From: Cryptomeria japonica
Lineage: Eukaryota; Streptophyta; Pinopsida; Cupressales; Cupressaceae
Direction of reading: 5' to 3'
DNA: 64,000 bases
Assembly (NCBI RefSeq): GCF_030272615.1
Contig: NC_081407.1
Span: 152,537,048 to 152,601,047 of the forward strand
Shown here: piece by piece, positions 10,751 through 21,340 of the stretch
Layout of the letters: each line of letters begins with the position of its first letter
Numbering within the stretch: the first letter of the stretch is position 1
Notes under the pieces: model-generated
Seen by the model: only the letters and a program-made list of their open reading frames with translations
What the model was told of the DNA's origin: nothing
The model's database searches: none
Program-made: the position numbers and the translations under genes

Positions 10751-12247
10751 TGTTGGCAATATTGCATTATAACAGACAATGAAAGAGTGCTGGCATTTCA
10801 TAAGGATATTGAGAAGGTTGTTGATGATTATGGATATAATTAATTAAAGATGTTTACTATCTTGATATTATTATTTTGTCATTGATGTCAAGAAATTGAT
10901 TTTCTAATTCAATATGATGTTGCCATATCTTGAGAAGTATGATATGAAGATTATAAAGATGTTGGTAAAAGACACAGGAAAGAATATATTCAATGGGAAA
11001 CTAGTACCGAGTCAGAAAATGATGATATCATGATATTTAGATTGTTTTAACATCATACATATGTTGTAAATATAAAGGTTAATACTATACTATGTTATCA
11101 AGCAAAGAACCTAGTCGGTAAACCCTAAGGAACCTAGTTAGTAAACCCTAATGTTATCGCTATTGGATAATGAAGGCGGAATGTCTACCGAGTAAAGTTT
11201 AGTATTCACCGAGTTGTTACCGAGTTGTAACCGAGCTATAACAGAATGCATTAAATGTTTACATGCATTATTTAATGAAGGAAGCTGATGAGTTGGAACT
11301 GATCAATGATTGGTGAGCCATGAATGAAGTTTGTTAATGAATCTAAGGCAATGAAAAGTCGGCATGAAGATCTACAGCTTAGATTGAACCACAATACCCT
11401 AGCACAAGTTCCAAGACTAATATGCAAGTTCCAAGGCAGTGTAAAATGTTTTCAGATTGAAAGATGCATTGAACCTGGACAAGATTGAAGATCTAATGGC
11501 TATGATTGATCATGGGAAATGTGATCAAGGAGATTAAGCGGTTACCTAATTGTTTATAAATAGGAAACTATTGATAAACAATGTATGCAGGCAAGTGTAT
11601 GCACAGGGATGCTACATAGTGATTATCGAGCACAAAAGCTTGAAAACCTATTTTGAATAACAGAGTATAGAAGCCCAGCAGATAGACAAGATTAGTTCTA
11701 TGTCTAGATTGTATTGAACAAATAAGAATCTTCTTTAGCATTTTAGATGTGAAGTTGTAGATAGATTTTATTACTATTATTTTGTGAAAGTGGCAGAAAA
11801 TCTCTTAACTGAGTGGACTTAATAGTCTTATTTGTAAAACCCTCTAGCAAGGTGACATTCTGATTGGGTGTTTGAAATCCTTTAACAAGGTCACTTCTAA
11901 CAAGGTGAAGATCCTAACAGATTTGAGGGAAATCCCTTAACCGGGTCACATCTAGCAATGTGTTTGTAATCTTTAACAGGATTTTCTTTTCACCGAGCAT
12001 ACTCTAGAAGACTATATTTCTTAGTGGGTCCAAAATCCCATAGTGGTTTTTCCCTATTTGGGTTTCCATGTTAAATCTGGTGTTATGAGGTTTATGATGT
12101 TCATATGCTTTTGAGTTTGCATGTTTTACAGTTTTGGTTATATTACTGAAATATATGTTACCGAGGTTGAATCTGACATTTTTATGGAAGATTAACCCCC
12201 CCCCCTCTCATCTTGTTGGCTATTGGATCTGTACTTCTATTAAGTAT
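10751..12247 (+). repeat. 5' LTR of element A (3'-truncated)
   Basis: It starts TGTTGGCAATATTG and has a TATA box TATAAATA at 11555. Against its partner at 16895 it lacks about 24 bases near 10990, a 13-base stretch before the C-run near 12195, and the final 11 bases. The last loss runs on into the primer site. The paired hairpin near 12030-12070 has mutated stems (CCCAT, CCATG). Confidence 0.88.
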
Positions 12248-12305
12248 ACCAGAGCCCTGGACTCTAGAAGGAAAGTTTAAAGGCACTTGAGTTAAAGATC
12301 CAAAG

Positions 12306-13435
12306 ATGTATAAGAAGGATGCACCGAAACTGAACAAGTCAAGTTTCTCTACATGACAGAAAAGGATGAAGCTACATCTATCAGGAGTTGGAGAATATGT
12401 TGTATACTATCTGGAAAATGATTTTGTCACACCAAGCACCTATCCATTGACTATGAAAGACATAAAGGCAAAGCAAGAACATATTCAAGCAATGATTGAA
12501 GTAACATCTGCATTGACCGATTCAGAGTTTAATGATCTAGAAGGCTACAATGATGCAAAGGCAATGTGGGATAAGCTCATATCAGTATATGGAGGAGATG
12601 AATATGTTCAAAGAGCAAAAGTAGATAGTCTAAGAGGACAACTTGAATCTATGAGGATGAATGAAGGTGAGAACATAACTCAGTACAGTACAAGACTAAA
12701 GGAGATTGTCAATCAAATCAAAGGAGCGGGTGGAACTATTGAAGAAAGGGATATAACAAGTAAGTTCTTAAGAACCCTTCTACCAGCTTATGTAATCCGA
12801 GTCTCTGCAATCAATGAATTGAGGTCTATACCTAATATGCCAGTTTCTTTAGATGCTACTATTGGTAAGCTACATGCATTTGAGTTAAGTAATTTTGATA
12901 ACAGTGGATCTTCGGTAAATAAAGTTGAATCTGCATTTAGTTCTTTTCATATTGATGAATCTAATGATTTTAATGAAAGAAAGTATAAGTCCTCTAAAGG
13001 AGATCATAGTGGAGCAAGTGAAAGATTCCGTAAGAACATCGAGGCAGTACACAAATTATATGAGGAAATCAAAAAGCAAGAAGAGTTTGAAGCACTATTA
13101 GCCAAAAGGTTACCGAGAGGCAAAGGTAAGTATAAAGGAAACTACCTTTGAAATGTTTCAATTGTGATAAAATAGGACATATGGCTTCTAACTGTCCTGA
13201 CAAAGATTCTACTGAAAAGAGAGATTACCGAGATGATAGACAAAAAGATAATCATTACAAAGGACACCGAGACTTCAGAAGAAGAGATAGAAAGACATGC
13301 CTAATAGCTGATGAGGAATCCAATGATGATAAATCATATGAGACTGATACAGAGGAAGTAGTTTATGTGGCTATCAAGGATGGATCAGATGAAGAGAGGT
13401 ATGAAGAAAAATCCCTAATATCTCACATCATATGA
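12306..13435 (+). pseudogene. Element A gag with zinc knuckle
   Basis: The start ATG 12306 (Met-Tyr-Lys-Lys-Asp) matches the start in B. The UBN2-type Copia gag domain spans 12366-12900, with W-x-K-LISVYGG at about 12567-12600 and a run of Lys/Glu after it. A TGA at 12354 replaces a Trp codon that B retains (TGG). One A is missing near 13140 relative to B, so the zinc knuckle CFNCDKIGHMASNC (13154-13195, all four ligands intact) is in another frame. The second frame ends at 13433-13435, just after a 43-bp deletion. The product would form the capsid and bind element RNA. Confidence 0.88.
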
Positions 13436-16400
13436 CAGGAGATAAACACAAGTTTGTTATATTAGAAGATTATGATGGAGGCTATGTTAGATTTGGTAAT
13501 GATGCACCATGTCTGGTGAGAGGTAAAGGATCTATAACACTTCTTGATAATGCAAGATGCAATGATGTTTATTGGGTTGAAGGTTTGAAATACAATTTTT
13601 TGAGTGTAGCACAGCTAAACAACACAGGTTACCGAATAGAATTTCAAAAAGGAATTGTCAAAGTTCATGACAAAAATGGAAAGTTAGCTGCTACCGGGAC
13701 ACAAACAAAAGGTAACACATTTTACCTTGACTCAACTCAGAATAAGTGTTTGCATGCAAAGTTAGATGATACCTGGTTATGGCATAAAAGGTTTTGTCAT
13801 GTCAATTTTGATAATTTGATCAAAATAAGCAAGAAGCACAGAGTAAGAGGTCTACCGAATCTAGAAAAAACTAAGAATGCTATGTACCGAGGATGGCAGA
13901 TGGGTAAGATGACAAGATCAAGCTTTACAAGTACGTCTTACACTTCTAAAGGAATTTTAGATCTAGTGCACACTGATCTTTGTGGTCCTATGAAAGTTCA
14001 AAGTTATTATGGTGATAAATATTTCATGTTATTTGTGGATGACTATTCAAGGATGATGTCAGTAATGTTTTTAAAAGAAAAATCAGAAGATTTTCAAATG
14101 TTTAAATGGTACAAGGCAAGAGTTGAAAATGAAACAGGAAGACAACTGAAATGTCTTAGATGAGATAGAGGAGGAGAGTTCACATCTGATGAGTTCAACT
14201 TATTTTGCAATGATCATGGTATTAAAAGACAAGTCTCTGCACCGAGAACTCCACAGCAGAATGGAATAGCTAAGAGAAGAAACAGATCTATTGTGGATTG
14301 TGCTAGAACATTGATGATTGAAAAGAAGGTGCCACAAACATTTTGGAGAGAAGCAATAAGCACAGCAGTTTACACCTTGAACCGAGTTCAATTGAAGAAA
14401 GGTACTTTGAAGACACCATATGAAATCTGGTATGATAAGAAACCTAATGTAAGTTGTTTTAAAATCTTTGGAAGTAGATTCTATGTTCATAAAGATGATA
14501 GAAATGGCAAATTTGATCAGAAAAGTGAAGAAGGAACGTTTCTAGGTTACTCTTCTAGAAGAAAAGCATTTAAATGTCTGATCAAATCATCTAACAAAAT
14601 AGTAGAAAGTGCAAATGTGAAAATTGATGAATTTGCAGAAAGAAATGATGAAGGAAATTCCAAGAAACCAGAAGACTATGACGAATTTATCTATGTTCAA
14701 TCGAGAAGCCCTACCGAGAATATTGTTGAAGAAAATGAAGAGAATATCCAGTTACCGAGTGATGAAGAAGATCATACAGACCCTACCGAGCCTGTATTAG
14801 CCAAGTATGTCAGAAGAAATCATGCACCAAGTCAAATTATAGGAGATAAGGATGATCCAGTGATGACAAGAAACAAACTGAGACAGAACACATGTTTGAT
14901 ATCTGAATTTGAACCGAGAATAGTGAAAGAGGCATTTAACAGTGAAGATTGGATAAATGCTATGATAGAAGAGATTGATCAAATCAAGAAGAATGACACA
15001 TGGACACTAATCCCAAGACCGAAGGACAAAAATGTAATGGGTACAAAGTGGATTTTCAGAAACAAGCTAAATGAAAAAGGAGAGGTCATTCGAAACAAAG
15101 CAAGACTAGTTTGCAAAGGTTATGCTCAAGAAGAAGGAATTGATTATGGTGAAACTTTTGCACCTGTTGCTAGACTTGAAGGAGTAAGAACATTGTTGGC
15201 CTATGCTACTTTCAAAATTTTCAAGATATATCGAATGGATGTCAAATCTGCATTTCTAAATGGAATATTAGAAGAAGAAGTTTTCATTGGACAACCTAAA
15301 GGATTTGTTGAAGACAAGAATAAAGATCAGGTATGTAAATTGAACAAAGCTTTATATGGTTTGAAACAAGCACCAAGAGCATGGTATGAAAGATTGCACT
15401 CTTATTTGATTAAGATTGGTTTTATAAGGACAAGTGAGAACAACATGTACATTAAGAATGATGAAAATGGAATACTGATCTCAGCCATATTTGTTGATGA
15501 TATTATATTTTGTGGAAATAACTCTTTATGCAAGAACTTTGGAAATGAAATGAGCAAAGAATTAGAGATGTCATTAATTGGTGAGATAAAGTATTTTATA
15601 GGTTTACAGATACTGCAAAAGAAAAATGAGATTTTCATTACTCAATCCAAGTACATAAAGGAAATCTTGAAGAAATTTGGAATGGAGGATTCAAAACCAG
15701 TAAGTACTCCTATGACTACCAACTACAAATTATCAAAGAATGATGAATCTGCATCTGTTGATGAGACACTTTACCGATCCATGATTGGAAAGCTACAATA
15801 TGTTGTTCACAGCAGACCAGATATAGCACATGCAGAAGGTATAGTTGCAAGATTCTCTGCAGATCCTAAGGAAACACACATGACAGCAATCAAAGAATTT
15901 TTAGATACTTGAAAGGCATAGATGATTATGGCTTAGTATATCAGAAATGAAATGATTTTGATTTAAAAGTTTATACTAATGCTGATTGGGCAGGCAACAT
16001 TGATGACAGAAAAAGCACAAGTGGAGGAGCTTTCTTTTTAGGAGAAAGACTAGTGAGTTGGCTTAGCAAGAAACAAGTATGTGTTTCACAGTCAACAGCA
16101 GAAGCTGAATACATTGCTGCAGCATTGAATTGTACCTACATTGCATGGATCAAACAATTGTTGGAAGGTATAAATGAGAAAGTTACCAAGCCAGTAACTA
16201 TATTCTGTGATAATACTAGTGCCATTAATATTTCAAAGAATCTTGTTCTGCACTTTAAGACAAAGCACATATCTATCAAATATCATTATCTTAGAGAAGA
16301 ATCTCAAGAGAAGAAAGTGGTATTGGAGTATGTTAGCACAAAGTAACAAATAGTAGATATCTTCACCAAACCACTACCAAGGGACACTTTTGAATATCTC

Positions 16401-16442
16401 AGAAGTAAGTTAGGGGTCCTACCCCTATCTTCTACTCACTGA
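13432..16442 (+). pseudogene. Element A pol: integrase, RT and RNase H
   Basis: The protease active site is gone. The GAG-pre-integrase segment is at about 13745-13830 (WLWHKRFCHVNF). The integrase core has Asp in VHTDLCGPM (about 13966), a TGA at 14161 immediately before the second catalytic Asp of DRGGEF, and Glu in [10 protein letters not shown] replaced by Lys. RT spans about 14998-15700 with [16 protein letters not shown] and the catalytic FVDDIIF (15490-15510). A one-base deletion near 15896 shifts the frame into RNase H (16053 onward: SKKQVCVSQSTAEAEY, then FCDNTSAI). A TAA at 16344 and the family's normal stop at 16440 follow. It cannot make an active polyprotein. Confidence 0.9.
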
Positions 16443-16894
16443 CCAAGTTCAATGAAAGCATCAATCTGATGACTCTAATGAATATCTTTTAGGAGTTGAT
16501 GTTGATTTATACACTTTAGGATGTTTTCTAAATGTGTACAGGAAATATTAGAGGGAACGGGAATTGAAGACAAATGCTCTGGCCAAGACTCAGTTGATAC
16601 ACAACAGCAGAAAATAACTTCTTACAGAAAGTAATTATGTTTTAGTTCTTTACTTTTTGGCATTGTTGTCAAAGGGGGAGAAGACTAATATAAAGAGGAA
16701 GAAGACCTATCAGAGGAGAAGACTAAAACAAAACTGAGCAGACCACAGATTGGAAAGAAGACTTAAAATAGGAGAAGTCTAATGTATGGGGGAGAGCATT
16801 TCAGCATTTTAGAATCAGCATTTCAGAATCACAGCAATCCGAATCTTTTAAGGTCAAATCAATTGGTTTTTCCATCAATGCCAAAGGGGGAGAT
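16443..16894 (+). other. 3' non-coding region and doubled polypurine tract of A
   Basis: AAAGGGGGAG occurs at 16671 and again at 16883. The second is followed by AT and the TGTTGG start of the LTR, so it is the functional tract. Both copies sit in a similar phrase (CATTGTTGTC or CATCAATGCC before the purines). No ORF is supported. Confidence 0.75.
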
Positions 16895-18444
16895 TGTTGG
16901 CAATATTGCATTATAACAGACAATGAAAGATTGTTGGCATTTCATAAGGATATTGAGAAGGTTGTTGATGATTATGGATATAACTGATTAAAGATGTTTA
17001 CTATCTTGATATTATTATTTTGTCATTGATGTCAAGAAATTGATTTTCTAATTCAGTATGATGTTGCCTTGTCTTGAGAAGTATGATATGAAGATTATAA
17101 AGATGTCGGTAAAAGACACAGGAAAGAATATGATGAATAAGGGGATGAATAAGGTATTCAATGGGAAACTAGTACCGAGTTAGACAATGATGAGATCATG
17201 ATGTTTAGATTGTTTTAACATCATACATATGTTGCAAATATAAAGGTTAATACTATACTATGTTATCAAGCAAAGAAACTAGTCGGTAAACCCTAAGGAA
17301 CCTAGTCGGTAAACCCTAAGGTTATCGCTATCAGTTAATGAATGTGGAATGTCTATCGAGTAAAGTTTAGTATTCACCGAGTTGTTACCGAGTTGTAACC
17401 GAGCTATAACAGAATGCATTAAATGTTTACATGCGTTATTTAATGAAGGAAGCTGATGAGCTAGAACTGATCAATGATTGGTGAACTGTGAATGAAGTTT
17501 GTTAATGAATCTAAGGCAATGAAAAGTCAGCATGAAGATCTATAGCTCAGATTGAACCGCAATACCCTGGCACAAGTTCCAAGATTAATATGCAAGTTCC
17601 AAGGCAGGGTAAAATGTTTTCAGATCGAAAGATGCATTGAACCTAGACAAGATTGAAGATCTGATGGCTATGATTGATCATGGGAAATGTGATCAAGGAG
17701 ATTAAGCAGTTACCTAATTGTTTATAAATAGGAAACTGTTGATAAACAATGTATGCAGGCAAGTGTATGCACAGGGATGCTACATAGTGATTACCGAGCA
17801 CAGAAGCTTGAAGACCTGTTTTGAATAACAGAGTATAGAAGCCCAACAGATAGACAAGATTAGTTCTATGTCTAGATTGTATTGAACAAATAAGAATCTA
17901 CTTTAGCATTTTAGATGTGAAGTTGCAGATAGATTTTATTATTGTTATTTTGTGAAAGTGACAAAAAATCTCTTAACCGACTGGACTTAACAGTCTTATT
18001 TGTAAAACCCTCTAGCAAGGTGACATTCTAATTGAGTGTTTGAAATCCTTTAACAAGGTCACTTCTAACAAGGTGAAGATCCTAACAAATCTGAGGGAAA
18101 TCCGTTAACCGGGTCACATCTAGCAATGTGTTTGTAATGTTTAACAGGATTTGCTTTTAACCGAGCATACTCTAGAAGAGTATATTTCTTAGTGGGTCCG
18201 AAATCCCACCGTGGTTTTTCCCTATTTGGGTTTCCACATTAAATCTGGTGTTATGAGGTTTATGATGTTCATATACTTTTGAGTTTGCATGTTTAACAGT
18301 TTTGGTTATATTATTGAAATATATGTTACCGAGGTTGAATCTGATGTTTTTATGGAAGATTAAGTTTGTATGATTCACCCCCCCCTCCCCCTCTCATCTT
18401 GTTGGCTATTGGATCTGTACTTCTATTAAGTATCAGAACTATCA
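16895..18444 (+). repeat. 3' LTR of element A
   Basis: It starts TGTTGGCAATATTG and ends ACTATCA, 1550 bp. TATAAATA is at 17723 and the paired hairpin at 18192-18237. It is the most complete LTR of the A/B family here. It is followed by the ATGGA duplication and then by the continuation of element C's gag frame. Confidence 0.92.
18192..18237 (+). promoter_or_regulatory. Conserved paired hairpin in the transcribed part of the Copia LTR
   Basis: GTGGG (18192) pairs with CCCAC (18205). Directly after it CGTGG (18210) pairs with CCAC (18234), enclosing a CCC/GGG inner stem. The same arrangement is seen in the LTRs at 1745, 10308, 12030, 19970, 26170, 32175 and 48003. In element C the first stem is GTGA(G)/(C)TCAC, a compensated change. 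It lies about 200 bp before the LTR end, so it would be near the 5' end of element RNA. Its function is unknown to me. Confidence 0.55.
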
Positions 18445-18449
18445 ATGGA

Positions 18450-18681
18450 TGCCCTAGTTGAAGAAGTTGAAAAACTAAATGAATCTAATACCAACCTGAG
18501 AAGGGAATTGGAAGGACTTACTATCAGAATGTGTCAAGGGCTTGAGAACCGAAGGAAAGCTGAAGATCTAGTAAAAGACAAAGATCATGAGATCTCCAAG
18601 ATGAAGCAAGAAATTGGTACCCTTACTGCTCATCTCCAAGAGAGGAAAGTGGAAAAATAAGAAATTCAAGGTGAACTAAAC
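18450..18681 (+). pseudogene. Element C gag, second part
   Basis: This resumes the frame broken by A. The frame codes for a strongly helical, charged Leu/Glu/Lys segment with heptad spacing, one TAA stop at 18658 and then a few more codons (Glu-Leu-Asn) to the insertion site of B. It continues in frame after 26428. The apparent separate ORF starting at ATG 18445 is an artefact of the duplicated ATGGA. Confidence 0.75.
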
Positions 18682-20217
18682 GGTTGGCAATATAGCATTA
18701 TAACAGACAATGAAAGATTGTTGGCATTTCAATAAGGATATTGAGAAGGTTGTTGATGATTATGGATATAACTGATTAAGGATGTTTACTGTCTTGATAT
18801 TATTATTTTGTCATTGATGTCAAGAAATTGATTTTCTAATTCAGTATGATGTTGCCATATCTTGAGAAGTATGATTTAAAGAGTATAAAGATGTCGATAA
18901 AAGACATGAGAAAGATTATGATGAATAAGAGGATGAATAAGGTATTCAATGGGCAACTATTACCAAGTCAGACAATGATGAGATCATGATGTTTAGATTG
19001 TTTTAACATCATACATATGTTGTAAATTGAAAGGTTAATACTATACTATGTTACCAAGCAAAGAACCTAGTCGGTAAGCCCCAAGCAACCTAGTCGGTAA
19101 ACCCTAAGGTTATCGCTATCGGTTAATGAAGGTAGAATGACTATCGAGTGAATTTTAGTATTTACTGAGTTGTAACCGAGATATAATAGAATGCATTAAA
19201 TGGTTACATGTGATATTTAATGAAGAAAGCTGACAAGCTGGAACTGATTAAATGATTGGTATGTCGTGCATGAAGTTTGTTAATGAATCTAAGGCAATGG
19301 AAAGTCGGCATGAAGATCTACAGCGCAGATTGAACCGCAATACCCTGGCACAAGTTTCAAGAAATATATGCAAGTTCCTAGGCGGGGTAAAACATTTTCA
19401 GATTGAAAGATGCATTGAACCTGGACAAGATTGAAGATCTGATGGCTATGATTGATCATGGGAAATGTGATCAAGGAGATTAAGCGGCTACCTAATTGTT
19501 TATAAATAGGGAACTGTTGATAAACAATGTATGCGGGCAAGTGTATGCACAGGGATGCTACATAGTGATTACCGAGCACCGAAGCTTGAAGACCTGTTTG
19601 AATAACAAAGTATAGAAGCCCAGCAGATGGACAAGATTAGTTATATGTCTAGATTGTATTGAGCAAATAAGAATCTACTTTAGCATTTTAGATGTGAAGT
19701 TGCAAATAGATTTTTATTACTGTTATTTTGTGAAAGTGACAGAAAACCTCTTAACCGAGTGGACTTAACAGTCTTATTTGTAAAACCCTCTAGCAAGGTG
19801 ACATTCTGATTGAGTGTTTGAAATCCTTTAACAAGGTCACTTCTAACAAGGTGAAGATCCTAACAGATCTTAGGGAAATCCCTTAACCGGGTCACATCTA
19901 GCAATGTGTTTGTAATCTTTAACAGGATTTGCGTTTAACCGAGCATACTCTAGAAGAGTATATTTCTTAGTGGGTCCAAAATCCCACTGTGGTTTTTCCC
20001 TATTTGGGTTTCCACGTTAAATCTGGTGTTATGAGGTTTATGATGTTTATATGCTTTTGAGTTTGCATGTTTAATAGTTTTGGTTATATTATTGAAGTAT
20101 ATGTTACCGAGGTTGAATCTGATGGTTTTATGGAAGATTAAGTTTGTATGATTCACCCCCCTCCTCTCATCTTGTTGGCTATTGGATCTATAATTACATT
20201 TAGTATCAGAACAATCA
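18682..20217 (+). repeat. 5' LTR of element B
   Basis: It aligns end to end with 24886-26422, with a few per cent difference by eye. TATAAATA is at 19501. The paired hairpin (19971-20015) has an intact GTGGG/CCCAC stem and an outer CTGTGG/CCACG stem. It ends ACAATCA two bases before the primer site. Confidence 0.9.
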
Positions 20218-20219
20218 AT

Positions 20220-20231
20220 TGGTATCAAAGC
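20220..20231 (+). other. Primer binding site of B
   Basis: TGGTATCAAAGC, one transition away from the tRNA-Met complement, identical to the site in element C. Confidence 0.8.
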
Positions 20232-20281
20232 ATTGGACTCTGGAAGAAAATTTTAAAGGCATTTGAGTTAAAGATCCAAAG

Positions 20282-21340
20282 ATGTATAAGAGGGATGCAC
20301 CAAAGCTGAGCAAGTCATGTTTCTCTACATGGCAGAAAAGGATGAAGCTGCATCTATCAGGAGTTGGAGAATATGTTGTATACTATCTGGAGAATAATTT
20401 TGTTACACCAAGCACCTATCCATTGACTATGGAAGACATAAAGGCAAAGCAAGAACATATTCAAGCAAGGATTGAAATAACATCTGAATTGACTGACTCA
20501 GAGTTTAATGATCTAGAAGGCTGCAATGATGCAAAGGCAATGTGGGATAAGCTCATATCAGTGTATGGAGGAGATGAACATGTTCAAAGAGAAAAAGTAG
20601 ATAGTCTAAGAGAACAAATTGAATCTATGAGGATGAATGAAGGTGAGAACATAACTCAGTACAACACAAGACTAAAGGAGATTGTCAATCAAATCAAAGG
20701 AGCAGGTGGAACTATTGAAGAAAAGGATATAACAAGTAAGTTCTTAAGATCCCTTCTACCAGCTTATGCAATCTGAGACTCTACAATAAATGAATTAAGG
20801 TTTGTACCTAATATGCCAGTTTCTTTAGATGCTACTATTGGTAAGCTACATGCATTTGAGTTAAGTAACTTTGATAACAGTAGATCTTCGGTAAATAAAG
20901 TTGAATCTGCATTTAGTTCTTTTCATCTTGATGAATCTAATGATTTCAATGAAAGAAAGTATAAGTACTCTGAAGGAGATCACAGTGGAGAAAGTGAAAG
21001 ATTTCGTAAGAACATGGAAGAAGTATACAAACTGTATGAGGAAATCAGAAAGCAAGAAGATTTTGAAGCACTATTAGCCAAAAGGTTACGGAGAGGCAAA
21101 GGTAAGTATAAAGGAAAACTACCTTTGAAATGTTTCAATTGTGATAAGATAGGACATATGGCTTCTAACTATCCTAACAAAGATTCTAATGAAAGGAGAG
21201 ATTACCGAGATGACAGATAGAAAGATAATCATTATAGAGGACACCGAGATTTCAGAAGAAGAGTTAGAAAGACATGCTTAATAGCTGATGAGGAATCCGA
21301 TGATGATAAATCAGATGATACTGATACAAAGGAAGTAGTT
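20282..21340 (+). pseudogene. Element B gag with zinc knuckle
   Basis: It starts at ATG 20282. The UBN2-type gag domain (about residues 10-200) includes MWDKLISVYGGDEHVQR and FLRSLLPAY. A TGA at 20774 replaces the Arg codon seen in A. The zinc knuckle CFNCDKIGHMASNY (21130-21171) has lost its last Cys to Tyr (TGT to TAT). A TAG at 21218 follows. There is no frameshift. In A the knuckle is intact but out of frame, so neither copy makes a full nucleocapsid. Confidence 0.88.

Larger units (their letters stand above)
10751..18444 (+). mobile_element. Element A: Copia retrotransposon, complete but decayed
   Basis: LTRs at 10751-12247 and 16895-18444 flank gag-pol. The 5-bp duplication ATGGA is perfect (10746-10750 and 18445-18449). 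The order is LTR, damaged primer site, gag, protease, integrase, RT, RNase H, polypurine tract, LTR, as in Ty1/Copia elements. A and B are close relatives and sit 232 bp apart in the same host ORF. A is inactive: it has lost its primer site, the protease active site and several frames. Confidence 0.92.

Noticed and set aside
18445-18660. Separate small gene starting at ATG 18445
   Set aside because: The ATG belongs to the duplicated target ATGGA; the frame is the continuation of C gag from before element A.
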